Shown one piece after another: positions 1-8,812 of a stretch of DNA of 34,940 bases. The DNA is taken from contig CALRGV010000003.1 of assembly GCA_943358175.1 (NCBI GenBank), forward strand, positions 1 to 34,940, given 5' to 3'. Positions within the stretch are counted from its first letter, which is position 1, and each line of letters starts with the position of its first letter. Under the pieces are notes generated by a model that worked only from the letters and a program-made list of their open reading frames with translations, was not told the DNA's origin and did no database searches. The translations under genes and the position numbers were made by a program. The DNA is from Candidatus Peribacteria bacterium (GTDB lineage Bacteria > Patescibacteriota > Gracilibacteria > UBA1369 > LOWO2-01-FULL-3).

Positions 1-1260
1 GCCGTCTACGGGGCCCAGAGCGGTGTTGAAAGAAAAAACTTCATCAGGAGCTACTATTACACCATTGAACTTGCTGGCGCCCTCTTTTACGTTGATGACT
101 CTGTTTGTCGGTGACCCATAAAAAGAGGTGTGCCCAACGGCAAGCCTTTCGGTAATTCCTTTTGCTTTTAGGTCTTCAGAGATGTTTATTTTTGGAGTGG
201 TACTAATGGTTGGAACAGGAATTTTGTCGATTTTGTTTTCCACGGCGAGCTCGAGAGCTTTTTTCAGCTGTTCTCTTTGAACTTTTTTACCATCGCTTCC
301 TTGGCCTTTTATAATAACCTTTCCGTCCTTGTCCGTAGAGATGGTTACATCTTGAGCCGGTCTATCCAGCCATTTAGAAATATTTTCATCGACAAATTTA
401 TCGAGTTTTTGCTGATCAATTTGGATGAGAATTGTTTTCTGGGAAGCTGCGTCAACAGGGTTTACAAAAAAAGATTGTTTCAAAAAAGGTATTTTCACCT
501 TACTCTTGGCGGAAAAGCTAACCCAGTCCGGATGTTTTTTTAATCGAATTTGCCAGTTGCCAGTGTACACCGGGTCGACGAGGGTGGTGAGCTGGTTTAG
601 TTTTTCAATAATTTTGTCTTTTTGGGCAAGTAGGTCTTCTTTGGTAACGGCCGGTTTTTCCTCAAAGGTTTCAATTTTAATTTTAACTTTTTCCAGTTTT
701 TTGGCGGAATTTTTTATATTTTTAACGAGAGCCTCCTTATCAATAGCTGTTCCGTCTTTTCCTTCGGTGACCTCGAAGTCGCCATTAGTATTAACAAAAG
801 CGTTGGCTGATTTCGCGGCTATCTCGCTGATCTTAAATTCCTTTTCGATTGCGGAAAAAAGCTTGTCGTAATTAGTCGTTGCCAGGATTTCCGGATTTTT
901 ATCTTCACCTTCCCCAAAACCAAAAACCTCCCAAATGCGGGTGTTTTCGAGGTCTACCGTCTTGAGAAGTCTCAGGGTTTCTTTGGCGGAAATATTGACC
1001 CCAAGGTCTTCGGGATTTATGGCTTTTACTTTTCCCAAAATTTGTATTTCGATGGGGTCTTTTAAATAGGCCTCTATTTTTTTATTCAAAACATTTTCCG
1101 CCTCGGAAAAAGATAAATAGGAAATATTTTCGTTTGCCACGTAGGTGCCTGCGGCGAACTTTCCAACCATGGAATATTTATACACGGCAAGTGCAGTGGA
1201 AACAGCGGTTCCAATTAAAATTCCGCTAATTATCACTATTAACGCCTTGCGATTTTTCAT
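1..1260 (-). CDS. VanW family protein with peptidoglycan-binding-like N-terminal region (partial, C-terminus beyond window)
   Basis: Reading the minus strand from the ATG at 1258-1260 gives 420 uninterrupted codons that run off the left edge. Residues about 5-25 are a membrane anchor. A long Lys/Glu-rich region with repeated alpha/beta segments follows, like the tandem peptidoglycan-binding-like domains of YoaR-type VanW proteins. The last 50 or so residues match the start of a VanW domain (GHTSFYGSPTNR, then EGASKFNGV and FSFNTALGP). The real C-terminus lies outside the window. The start codon overlaps the stop of the YtxH-like gene (ATGA), so the two are translationally coupled and follow rny. 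The family is associated with the Gram-positive-type envelope; its biochemical role is not settled. VanW identity is read directly; envelope binding is inferred. Confidence 0.85.
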   Translation of the reverse strand, partial: MKNRKALIVIISGILIGTAVSTALAVYKYSMVGKFAAGTYVANENISYLSFSEAENVLNKKIEAYLKDPIEIQILGKVKAINPEDLGVNISAKETLRLLKTVDLENTRIWEVFGFGEGEDKNPEILATTNYDKLFSAIEKEFKISEIAAKSANAFVNTNGDFEVTEGKDGTAIDKEALVKNIKNSAKKLEKVKIKIETFEEKPAVTKEDLLAQKDKIIEKLNQLTTLVDPVYTGNWQIRLKKHPDWVSFSAKSKVKIPFLKQSFFVNPVDAASQKTILIQIDQQKLDKFVDENISKWLDRPAQDVTISTDKDGKVIIKGQGSDGKKVQREQLKKALELAVENKIDKIPVPTISTTPKINISEDLKAKGITERLAVGHTSFYGSPTNRVINVKEGASKFNGVIVAPDEVFSFNTALGPVDG

Positions 1261-1565
1261 GGTTGTTGGTCTATCTCCACCGCGTCTTCGTTAGGTATTT
1301 TTTTGATTGAAGAGTTTTGGCGAGAATCATCTTTTTTCTTTTTGAAGGAAAAAAAACTTTTGAGTTTATGAAAGAGTTTTTTTGAATTTTTCCCGGTGCT
1401 TTTTACGGCGTCTACAATTTCCTGTCTGGTTTCTTTCCCTTTTTTAGGAGCAATACTGGCCCCGAGGACAGATCCAATTGCTCCTCCAACTACGGCTCCC
1501 ATAAGAATTTTGTCAAAAAGGCCGCTTTTTTTGCTTTCTTTATTGTCTTTATTTTCTTCGCTCAT
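1257..1565 (-). CDS. YtxH-like small protein
   Basis: A 102-residue protein. A charged Glu/Lys/Asp-rich N-terminus (about 1-18) is followed by a glycine-zipper hydrophobic segment, MGAVVGGAIGSVLGASIAPK, and then a lysine-rich amphipathic tail. This is the usual layout of YtxH/gas-vesicle-related small proteins, including the APKKGKETR motif right after the hydrophobic stretch. The stop codon overlaps the start of the VanW-family gene by one base. No Shine-Dalgarno lies upstream; the minus strand there is C-rich (the complement of a G-rich tract). The function of this family is unknown beyond a link to stress and the envelope. Its place between rny and vanW suggests co-transcription. Confidence 0.7.
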   Translation of the reverse strand: MSEENKDNKESKKSGLFDKILMGAVVGGAIGSVLGASIAPKKGKETRQEIVDAVKSTGKNSKKLFHKLKSFFSFKKKKDDSRQNSSIKKIPNEDAVEIDQQP

Positions 1566-1602
1566 AGGGGGGAGGTAAGGGAGGAGAGGGAGGAGGTGGT
1601 GT
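1566..1602 (+). other. G-rich purine tract
   Basis: The gap between rny and the YtxH-like gene holds a plus-strand tract made almost only of G and A, with five or more runs of two to six G. It could form a G-quadruplex as plus-strand DNA. In the minus-strand transcript it would be a C-rich pyrimidine stretch directly before the YtxH start codon, where a ribosome binding site would normally be. Confidence 0.4.
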
Positions 1603-1621
1603 TTCCGGGTTTGCCGGAAAC
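1601..1621. repeat. 8-bp stem hairpin downstream of rny
   Basis: GTTTCCGG and CCGGAAAC form a perfect inverted repeat around a 5-base loop (GTTTG). On the plus strand it is followed by TTTTT, like an intrinsic terminator, but no plus-strand gene leads into it. On the minus strand it lies between rny and the YtxH-like gene and has no U-run. Confidence 0.5.
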
Positions 1622-1640
1622 TTTTTGATTAAACCGATGC

Positions 1641-1656
1641 CCCGGCTAAGGCCGGG
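1641..1656. repeat. 6-bp GC-rich hairpin abutting the rny stop codon
   Basis: CCCGGC, a TAAG loop and GCCGGG form a perfect short stem that begins one base after the rny stop. No U-run follows on the minus strand, so it is more likely a processing or stability element than a full terminator. Confidence 0.45.
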
Positions 1657-3186
1657 CTATTGTGAAATTTCAGTGTGTTTTGTTCTACGAATTACGTTTA
1701 CTTTAATTTGTCCCGGGTAGGTCAATTCTTCTTCTATTTTTTGGGCAATTTCTTTGGCCATAGGGTACATTTGTTCGTCTTTTATTATTTCTGAGTCCAC
1801 AAATACTCTCAATTCGCGTCCGGCAGAAATAGCATAAGCACCTTTTACGCCCTCATATGCGCTACCGGTTTCTTCCAAGGCGCGTATTCTTTCTATGTAT
1901 TTATCGAAAGATTCTTGCCTTGCACCCGGCCTACTTGCCGAAATCGCATCGGCCGCCTGCACAATCATGGCTTCCGGTGTTTCTTGTGGAATGGCGTTAT
2001 GATGAGTCCATGCGGCATGAACCTCTTCCCAGGAAAATCCAAATTTTTCCATAATCTCTTTTGAAAGATGGTCGTGAGTGTCTTTTACGTTTGGGTCCTG
2101 GTCTATTGCTTTGCCCAAATCATGAAGAAACCCTCCCACTTTACAGGTCGTAGTGTTCAATCCGAGTTCGCTTCCTATCATAGCGGCCAGCCAGCCAACT
2201 TCCATAGAGTGCTTCATAATATTTTGGCCGTAGCTTGTTCTATATTGTAGCCTTCCAACTATTCTCAAAAACTCTTTGTCCGGCTGGGTTAGTCCCATTT
2301 TGTCGGAAGCTTTTTTGCCAATTTCATAAAGCTCGTCGTCAGTCTCTTTTTCAGCCGACGAAACAGCCTTCTGTACAATTTGTTTTGTAATGTCTCCGCG
2401 ATAAGCAACAAGTTTTTCCATAGCCCTTTGCGCAACGCGACGTTTTACCAACTGAAAAGCCGACAAACTAATGGTGTTCGGGGTGTCATTAAAAACCACG
2501 TCAACATCTAATAAACGTTCGAACTCTTTAATGTTTTGACCATCTCTTCCTATAATCTTTCCTTTAAGGTGATCTTTTGGAACAACAACGTTTACCGCCC
2601 TGGTTTCCACGGACGTTGGAGAAGAAAGCCTTTGGAGGACGTTAATTATTATTTTTCTTGCAACCTTTTCCGCGTTTTCTTTTACCCACTCCTCTCCTCT
2701 GATTAACTTCTCTGTGTTTTCAGCCATCAACTCTTTAACCGCTTTATCTAAAAGGTTTTTCTTGAGGTCTTCCATCGAGGCCCCCGCTTTTTGGGAAAGC
2801 TTTTGCAAGAAGTCTTTTTCTCCGTTCTTTATTTTTTTCTGAAAAGTATCTCCTTCTTCAGCAATAGTAGCCATCTTCAATCTAACGTCTTTAACCCTCT
2901 CCTCTTTCTTTTTAATAAACTCTTCTTTAGTGTTCAAAGCTCCCTCTATTTTGTTCAAACGTTCGCTTCTCTTTTCCGATTCTTGTTTAAAAAAGGCAAT
3001 CCTGTTTTGAACAGCTTCCGTCGCTTGTTTTCTAATAGCGATAGACTCTTCTTTGCTCTTCACAACCATCTCTTCGGCCACCTTCTTGTCTTTTTCAACA
3101 TCAAAGAATTTCATTCCCTTTAGGGCTAACAAACTCACTAAACCTCCACCGAGCACCCCACTAAATATATACAGAACGTTTTCCAT
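1657..3186 (-). CDS. rny: Ribonuclease Y
   Basis: Membrane-anchored endoribonuclease that starts mRNA decay in many Gram-positive-type bacteria. With the ATG at 3186 it has 509 residues, close to the family's usual length of about 520. An N-terminal membrane segment (about 3-23) is followed by a long charged coiled coil (to about 185). A KH RNA-binding domain carries the GRDG loop at about 213-216. An HD phosphohydrolase domain follows, with FLHDLGKAID (H355, D356) and downstream HH and D residues. A further in-frame TTG at 3222 would add 12 residues, but then the membrane segment would no longer be N-terminal, so I prefer the ATG. Neither start has a clear Shine-Dalgarno. It is probably the first gene of a cluster with the YtxH-like and VanW genes, divergent from dnaN. 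Confidence 0.95.
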   Translation of the reverse strand: MENVLYIFSGVLGGGLVSLLALKGMKFFDVEKDKKVAEEMVVKSKEESIAIRKQATEAVQNRIAFFKQESEKRSERLNKIEGALNTKEEFIKKKEERVKDVRLKMATIAEEGDTFQKKIKNGEKDFLQKLSQKAGASMEDLKKNLLDKAVKELMAENTEKLIRGEEWVKENAEKVARKIIINVLQRLSSPTSVETRAVNVVVPKDHLKGKIIGRDGQNIKEFERLLDVDVVFNDTPNTISLSAFQLVKRRVAQRAMEKLVAYRGDITKQIVQKAVSSAEKETDDELYEIGKKASDKMGLTQPDKEFLRIVGRLQYRTSYGQNIMKHSMEVGWLAAMIGSELGLNTTTCKVGGFLHDLGKAIDQDPNVKDTHDHLSKEIMEKFGFSWEEVHAAWTHHNAIPQETPEAMIVQAADAISASRPGARQESFDKYIERIRALEETGSAYEGVKGAYAISAGRELRVFVDSEIIKDEQMYPMAKEIAQKIEEELTYPGQIKVNVIRRTKHTEISQ

Positions 3187-3495
3187 TGGATTTTTTAAAC
3201 TTTGAAATAAAGATTCACACAAACTCTTATAGGACTATACCCCCTTTTAAACATTTTTTAAACATCTTTTGCACCTTCGTCTTTTTTATTTGTTTCTTAA
3301 TTGGGCGCGAAGTAAATAAAAACGCTTAAGGTCTGCTATTTTTTAATATAGAGTTTTTTAAAATAATTTCTTTTAAATGTAAAGACCTATAACTACTACT
3401 ATATTTACATATATATAATAAATTAAAAACAAAAGGTATTGCCAGAATGTTGATTATTCATATAATGACTTTGGGCTTTTAAAACAGATAAATAT
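3187..3495. other. AT-rich divergent intergenic region between rny and dnaN
   Basis: About 310 bases without a gene. Most of it is strongly AT-rich (notably 3340-3430), and a short near-direct repeat containing TTTAAACAT occurs twice at about 3247-3266. It must hold the divergent promoters of rny and dnaN. I looked for DnaA-box-like TTATNCACA clusters because dnaN often neighbours oriC and saw none. Confidence 0.5.
3439..3466 (+). promoter_or_regulatory. Promoter of dnaN-mfd
   Basis: TTGCCA (3439-3444), a 16-base spacer and a perfect TATAAT (3461-3466). The expected start is near 3473, about 23 bases before the dnaN ATG. Confidence 0.6.
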
Positions 3496-4602
3496 ATGAA
3501 ACTCTTTTGTTCACGCAATGATTTAGATTACGCTATCAATATTGTTAGCAAAGCGATTAGTCCAAACAATACTTTACCGGTATTAAATAATATTTTAATT
3601 AAGGCTGAAGGAAAAAAATTATACTTCTCTTCGACAAATTTAGAGATAGCTATTAGTTGTTCCATTGAGGCAGATGTAAGAAGCGAAGGGTCTATTACCG
3701 TGCCGGCAAAACTCATAGGAAGTTATGTTTCGTTATTAACAGATGAGAAAGTTGAACTTGGCGTAAGCGAAGGACTCTGTTTATCAGTTAATTCTTCAAG
3801 TTCAAGTACTAAAATTAAATGCATTAGCTCTGATGAATTTCCACTTATTCCTAAAATAGAAAAAGGGCAGGAAATTATTTTAAGCGTTAATGATTTACAT
3901 GAATCTTTAACGGAAGTTGTTTTTGCCGCTTCTTTAAACACCTCGAGACCGGTTTTGTCGGGAGTTTTTCTTTTTTCTTCAGATAATAATTTAAAGCTTG
4001 TGGCAACAGATAGTTATAGGTTGGCCGAGAAAGTTGTTGTGACTATAAAAAAACCAACAGAGCCGGTTTCTTGTATTATTCCAGCAAGAACAATGTTAGA
4101 ACTTGCGAAAATTATTAGCAAAGCTCAAGGAAAGGAAGTGAAAATTAATATTTCAAAGAATCAAGTTTTATTTACAGTAGACGGTGTAGAACTAATCTCC
4201 CGTTTGATAGAGGGGAAATTTCCAGATTACGATAAAATTATTCCAAAAGAACACAAAACTAAAATAGAGGTTTCTGTTGAAGATTTATCTTTAGTTTTAA
4301 AAAGAGTTAGTCTTTTTGCTAGAGAGAACAATAATAGTATAAAACTTAGCGCGACAAATGACGGCAAATTAACTATTTCATCAGAGGAAACAAAAGTTGG
4401 TGAAGAAAAAGCCGAGGTGTCTATTCACATGGATGGAGAAAATAATAAAATTTCTCTAAACGCACAATACTTATTAGATGTTTTAACTTATATTACTGAC
4501 GATAAAGTTAGTATACTTATAAACGATAAAACCTCTCCAGCCGTTATTAAACCGGTAAAGGAAGATGATTATGTTTATATTATTATGCCGCTGAAAATTT
4601 AA
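3496..4602 (+). CDS. dnaN: DNA polymerase III subunit beta (sliding clamp)
   Basis: Ring-shaped processivity clamp that tethers DNA polymerase III and other partners to DNA. The 368-residue length is typical. The three repeated clamp folds lie at roughly 1-120, 125-245 and 246-368. Recognisable features are the N-terminal MKLFCSRNDLDYAINIVSKAI, the central SRPVLSGVFL and LVATDSYRLAEK, and the C-terminal end YIIMPLKI, which matches the family's usual terminal motif. It is followed six bases later by mfd, probably in one transcript. The usual neighbours dnaA, recF and gyrB are absent, so this is not the classical dnaA-dnaN cluster. The gene is visibly more AT-rich than mfd and most other genes here (one sampled 60-base line is about 25 percent GC). 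Confidence 0.97.
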   Translation: MKLFCSRNDLDYAINIVSKAISPNNTLPVLNNILIKAEGKKLYFSSTNLEIAISCSIEADVRSEGSITVPAKLIGSYVSLLTDEKVELGVSEGLCLSVNSSSSSTKIKCISSDEFPLIPKIEKGQEIILSVNDLHESLTEVVFAASLNTSRPVLSGVFLFSSDNNLKLVATDSYRLAEKVVVTIKKPTEPVSCIIPARTMLELAKIISKAQGKEVKINISKNQVLFTVDGVELISRLIEGKFPDYDKIIPKEHKTKIEVSVEDLSLVLKRVSLFARENNNSIKLSATNDGKLTISSEETKVGEEKAEVSIHMDGENNKISLNAQYLLDVLTYITDDKVSILINDKTSPAVIKPVKEDDYVYIIMPLKI

Positions 4603-4608
4603 ACACGT

Positions 4609-7600
4609 ATGAGGAATATAATTTCGTACTTTCCAGAAGATACGTTGAGAGACGTTACCAGCCTTTTTAGACGACAAAAAAATATTTCAGTCTCCGGAGC
4701 CGGAAACGCCTCGTCTAAAGCAATGATTTTAAGCCAAGTCTTGAGGAAAAACAAAGATTCCATAAAAAATGTTTTATGGGTTGTTTCTGAGGAAAACGAG
4801 CAAAACGTTGCTAAAAAAGCGATGGACGTGTGGGCGGATGTTCCAGTTTTTCTTTATAAAAAAAGAGCGAACGAAGAGGTTGTTGGCTTTTCAACGATGA
4901 GGGAATTTGACGAACTTAGAAAGAAAGAGTTGGTAGAGTTTGTCTCAAGGGTGTTTCTGAACGAGGGCGCCGTTTTTATTGTAGACTTTCCGTCGTTACT
5001 CCAAAACTTTCCAGACATAAAAGAATTTTTAAGTAAAAGGGTTTCCTTGAAAAAAGGGGACAAGGTTGACGTGGTGGCTTTTATTGGAAATCTAGTTTCT
5101 ATCGGTTACGAGATGTCCGATGATAAGTTTTTAAAAAAAGGACAGTATTACAAAAAGGGCGATAGTATCACCGTTAGGCCTATAAATTCAGAGGATGTTT
5201 TTAGGGTCGACGTTGGTTTTGATAAAATAGAGAGGATAGAGGCTATTGATCAAAAAGATTTTATTAGCAACGTGAAGGAAGTAAAAGAGTTGGATATTTT
5301 TCCTCTCGATTACGAGAGGGAGACTAATGATTTTTTGGGACTTTTGGGGCCAAAAGGCGTGGTGGTGGACGATGAGGTGGACGTGGTAGATGAGTATTAC
5401 GAGGTTTGGAATGCTTTTATGGACGACGTTACCACGAGAGTCCAGAGTCTTTCTTTTTCTTCGTTTAACGACGATATGGAGAACCACGTGCATTTGCACT
5501 TTTTGTCAGTTTTGAAGTATCGAAACGCGTATGATTTTGCAAACGACATTAGAGATAAAATTAGCGCTGATTGGAAGAGTTTAATTTTTACAAAAAACAT
5601 AGAAGATGTTAGGGCTTTGTTAAAGGATCAAAAAGTTCCTTTCGTGGAGGGATTTAGTTCGGAAACTTTTTCGAAATCTTCGGCTTTTTTAATCAAAGTT
5701 GATAAAGAAGATGTTTTTCCTCAGTCTTTTCAGGCTCCGACGCAACGCATTGGTTTAGTTACAGACGCGGATATTGCCTTTTTAAGAGAAGAGAAAAAGA
5801 AATACGTGGATCAAAATATTTTTAACGACTTTTTAACAAGCTTGAAATTTGGAGATTTTGTTGTTCACGCGGATCACGGAATCGCAAAATTTATGGGTTT
5901 AGATAAAAAAACCGTGGACGGAATCACCAAGGAATACTTAAAACTTGGTTACGCCGAGAACGACAAGCTTTTTGTGCCAATTGATCAGGCCGATAAGGTG
6001 AATAAGTACATTGGCTCCGAAGACTTGATGCCGAAATTGACAAGGCTTGGCAGCGCAGACTGGAACACGCTTACGAGTAAGGTGAAAAAAGAGACGCAAA
6101 AAATTGCGAAGGAACTTTTGAAGCTATACGCGGAGAGACGTGCAGCAAAGGGATTCGCATTCAAAAAAGATAACGATTTGCAGGAAAAATTTGAAAAAAC
6201 ATTTATTTATGAAGAAACGCCTGGCCAAATGAAGGCGATTAACGATGTAAAAGGTGACATGGAAAGTGGAGAGCCGATGGATAGATTGATTTGCGGAGAC
6301 GTTGGTTTTGGAAAAACAGAGGTTGCAATGAGGGCCGCTTTTAAGGCTGTACAAGGAGGAAAACAAGTTGCTCTGATTTCGCCTATTACCATTTTGGCCG
6401 ATCAACATTATAAGTCTTTCAAAAAAAGAATGGAGGAGTTTAACGTGAGGGTGGAGATGTTGAGCAGATTTAAGTCTCAAAAGGAGCAAAAGGAAATTGT
6501 TAAAAAATTAGAAAAAGGAGAGGTCGATATTATTATTGGGACACATCGTTTATTGCAGCCAGATATTAAGTTTAAAGACCTGGGGCTGGTGGTTATTGAT
6601 GAGGAGCAAAGGTTTGGCGTGAAGCAAAAGGAAAAATTAAAAGAAATGAGGAAAGAAGTTGATTTACTTACTTTAACAGCGACACCTATCCCGAGAACGT
6701 TAAATATTTGTTTGAATAAATTGAGGGATATTACGACCATCACCACGCCGCCATATGGGCGTTTACCTATCGTTACGGAGGTGAGAAAATATTCTCCGAG
6801 TCTTGTGCGCGAGGCAATAATGCGTGAAATCGAGAGGGGCGGGCAGGTGTACTTTTTGCACAACAGGGTTCAGACAATTAACGGTTTCGCGGAGAGTTTG
6901 AAGGATTTAGTTCCGGAGGCTCGAATTGGGGTGGCACACGGTAAGCTGGGCAGCGGGGATCTAGAAGATAGGATTATGGGTTTTACGGAACATAAATTTG
7001 ACGTACTTGTTAGTTCAACCATTATTGAAAACGGGATTGATTTGGCAAATGCCAATACTTTAATCGTGAACAACGCCGAAAGGTTTGGTTTGTCTCAACT
7101 TTACCAATTAAGGGGACGAGTGGGGCGCGGAAAACGTCAGGCGTATGCGTACTTTTTGTATCATGGGCAGAGATTGAAACTGGATGCGAAAAAGAGGTTG
7201 AGGGCGATAGTGGAGGCTTCAGATTTGGGAAGTGGTTTTCAAATCGCGATGAAGGATTTAGAAATTCGTGGTGCCGGAGATATTCTCGGCGCAAATCAAC
7301 ACGGTGTGATTAACGTGGTCGGCGTGGCGCATTTTATGAGAATGCTGAATAAGGCCGTGGAAGATTTAAAGATGGGAAGGGTTCTGGAGGGGGAGGAGGA
7401 GGTAACAGATGTTTCAATTGAATTACCGGTGCCGGCGTATATTCCCGATGCCTATATCCCAACCTCGAAGGATAAAATTAATACTTATCAAAAACTTTCC
7501 TCTGCGGACACTAAGGATTATTTGGACGAAATTCGCAAAGACTTAGTGGTGGACTATGGCCGTATTCCAACAGAGGTGGATAGTTTGTTCAAAATTATTG

Positions 7601-7878
7601 AGTTAAAAATTTCAGCAAAGAGAGCCGGTTTGGTTAATATAAAAGCGGAGTCTGTGCCAATGAGCGAAGACAAGGAAGTCGTTTTGCACTTATCCGGAAG
7701 AGTAAAGCCGGCGAACATTGTTAACCTTTTGGAACACAATCCGGAGTGGCAAATTGTTGGTAGTAGGATGAGGATAAACATGAAGCAGCTGGGAGGGGAT
7801 TGGTTTGCGGAATTAATAAAATGCGTTGATAAGCTGGGCGAAAAAGCGAAGCATGGATCTCTGAGCGCGAAGACGTAA
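4609..7878 (+). CDS. mfd: Transcription-repair coupling factor
   Basis: ATP-dependent DNA translocase that pushes stalled RNA polymerase off DNA lesions and recruits UvrA. Its 1089 residues fit the family (about 1100-1150). The N-terminal third resembles the degenerate UvrB-like module. The RNA-polymerase interaction domain follows (about 415-480, FGDFVVHADHGIAKF to FVPIDQADKV). The helicase core carries Walker A GDVGFGKT (563-570), DEEQRFG (DEEQ 664-667), TLTATPIPRTL, and motif VI QLRGRVGRGKRQAYAY. The C-terminal TRCF domain is at about 950-1070. It starts six bases after dnaN with no evident Shine-Dalgarno and is probably co-transcribed from the dnaN promoter. Confidence 0.97.
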   Translation: MRNIISYFPEDTLRDVTSLFRRQKNISVSGAGNASSKAMILSQVLRKNKDSIKNVLWVVSEENEQNVAKKAMDVWADVPVFLYKKRANEEVVGFSTMREFDELRKKELVEFVSRVFLNEGAVFIVDFPSLLQNFPDIKEFLSKRVSLKKGDKVDVVAFIGNLVSIGYEMSDDKFLKKGQYYKKGDSITVRPINSEDVFRVDVGFDKIERIEAIDQKDFISNVKEVKELDIFPLDYERETNDFLGLLGPKGVVVDDEVDVVDEYYEVWNAFMDDVTTRVQSLSFSSFNDDMENHVHLHFLSVLKYRNAYDFANDIRDKISADWKSLIFTKNIEDVRALLKDQKVPFVEGFSSETFSKSSAFLIKVDKEDVFPQSFQAPTQRIGLVTDADIAFLREEKKKYVDQNIFNDFLTSLKFGDFVVHADHGIAKFMGLDKKTVDGITKEYLKLGYAENDKLFVPIDQADKVNKYIGSEDLMPKLTRLGSADWNTLTSKVKKETQKIAKELLKLYAERRAAKGFAFKKDNDLQEKFEKTFIYEETPGQMKAINDVKGDMESGEPMDRLICGDVGFGKTEVAMRAAFKAVQGGKQVALISPITILADQHYKSFKKRMEEFNVRVEMLSRFKSQKEQKEIVKKLEKGEVDIIIGTHRLLQPDIKFKDLGLVVIDEEQRFGVKQKEKLKEMRKEVDLLTLTATPIPRTLNICLNKLRDITTITTPPYGRLPIVTEVRKYSPSLVREAIMREIERGGQVYFLHNRVQTINGFAESLKDLVPEARIGVAHGKLGSGDLEDRIMGFTEHKFDVLVSSTIIENGIDLANANTLIVNNAERFGLSQLYQLRGRVGRGKRQAYAYFLYHGQRLKLDAKKRLRAIVEASDLGSGFQIAMKDLEIRGAGDILGANQHGVINVVGVAHFMRMLNKAVEDLKMGRVLEGEEEVTDVSIELPVPAYIPDAYIPTSKDKINTYQKLSSADTKDYLDEIRKDLVVDYGRIPTEVDSLFKIIELKISAKRAGLVNIKAESVPMSEDKEVVLHLSGRVKPANIVNLLEHNPEWQIVGSRMRINMKQLGGDWFAELIKCVDKLGEKAKHGSLSAKT

Positions 7879-7892
7879 AGAGGCCTGTAGCC

Positions 7893-7921
7893 TTGTTGTT
7901 ATCAATGTTTTTGTTTATAAT
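7893..7921 (+). promoter_or_regulatory. Promoter of the 260-residue Cys-His-Asp protein gene
   Basis: TTGTTG (7893-7898), a 17-base spacer and a perfect TATAAT (7916-7921). The expected start near 7928 leaves only about 11 bases before the ATG at 7939, with no Shine-Dalgarno. Confidence 0.6.
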
Positions 7922-7938
7922 GGTCGCTTATTAAACAT

Positions 7939-8721
7939 ATGCGCGAATCTTTACTGCAAATTCAAGACGAAGTACCCTTTAATAATTTTACCGGACTGTT
8001 GAGGGGAGCCGGCATTGGTTTTCCGTCGGAGCTTGGTGGTGACTGCGTAGTTCAGGCGAGACAGCTGGTTGATAAGTTGAGGGAAAAAGGCATGAGGGCA
8101 AGTTATTTAGAGGCGGTTGATAAAAAACACATTGCTGTTGTTGCCAGTCGTGGAGAGGAGTTGTTTTATTTGGACCCTCTTCTATATCAGGACGAGCCTT
8201 CTTCTTTGACGGCAGCCTTCAAGAAAGGGGTGGCATCAGTAGTAAGAGCAAGGCCTATGGTGAACAGTCTTCCTTCGAAGGTTACGGTAGCGGGAATGTC
8301 TTCGCAGGCTTTTGATGTGTCGGCGGCAAGTCTCTGGAGGGACGTGGGTTTTTATTCATCTTTTTGGGGATCAAGGTTTAGCCTTGGAAAAAAACTTGAT
8401 GAATTGCCGGCGGTATATAGAGAGCCGACAGCGGTGCCGCCAAGCACCTTTTTGCTCAGAGTTTTGAATGGAAAGGGCGAGGTTTTGGAAATAAGGAGAG
8501 CGGCTTATGCCAAAGAGAGGTTTTCGGTTGGTAGGATGGAGGGAATTCGGTATGCGGAAACCAGTGCCGAGGAGTTAAGCGATAATCATGAGGCGGAGGC
8601 AATTGTTTTGGAGATTGCGCGGTTGATTGGCGTTGAGGCTTCGGTGATTTTAGACAAGATGGCCGAGGCGACAAGGGTTTGTATGAAAAGGCAGGCGATG
8701 AGGACGGAAGGTGTGCGGTAG
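7939..8721 (+). CDS. Hypothetical protein with arylamine N-acetyltransferase/transglutaminase-like Cys-His-Asp triad
   Basis: A 260-residue soluble protein that I do not recognise as a named family. Its N-terminal part has the order and spacing of a papain-like or NAT-like triad: Cys36 in GGDCVVQARQLVDKLREKGM, His64 in KKHIAVVAS, and Asp79 in LFYLDPLLY. In arylamine N-acetyltransferases and transglutaminase-like proteins, a Cys at a helix start, a His before a beta-strand (H-[IM]-x-V) and an Asp in a following 'LDP' strand form the active site. Residues 100-260 have no features I can assign. It has its own strong promoter and precedes ssrA. A Cys-based acyltransferase or peptidase is inference only. 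Confidence 0.75.
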   Translation: MRESLLQIQDEVPFNNFTGLLRGAGIGFPSELGGDCVVQARQLVDKLREKGMRASYLEAVDKKHIAVVASRGEELFYLDPLLYQDEPSSLTAAFKKGVASVVRARPMVNSLPSKVTVAGMSSQAFDVSAASLWRDVGFYSSFWGSRFSLGKKLDELPAVYREPTAVPPSTFLLRVLNGKGEVLEIRRAAYAKERFSVGRMEGIRYAETSAEELSDNHEAEAIVLEIARLIGVEASVILDKMAEATRVCMKRQAMRTEGVR

Positions 8722-8766
8722 AATGATTGACCTGCGGCGAGGCTTTATTTAAAAGGGGATTTTTGC

Positions 8767-8772
8767 TATACT
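8767..8772 (+). promoter_or_regulatory. Possible -10 element for ssrA
   Basis: TATACT about 46 bases before the mature tmRNA 5' end. No convincing -35 lies at the right spacing (TTTATT at best). A start near 8779 would give a short 5' leader containing the hairpin at 8786-8800, to be removed by RNase P. Confidence 0.3.
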
Positions 8773-8785
8773 TGTTTAGCTGCCT

Positions 8786-8800
8786 TAGCGCTTCGCGCTA
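8786..8800. repeat. Perfect 6-bp hairpin in the ssrA leader
   Basis: TAGCGC, a TTC loop and GCGCTA, 12 bases before the tmRNA 5' end. It could pause or terminate upstream transcription or mark the leader. A similar TTC-loop hairpin (CCACttcGTGG) occurs in the RNA at 23567-23577. Confidence 0.5.
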
Positions 8801-8812
8801 TGTTGACAACGT

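Noticed and set aside
3187-3495. Replication origin next to dnaN
   Set aside because: The region is AT-rich, but I found no DnaA-box cluster and dnaA is not adjacent; the evidence is too weak to call oriC.
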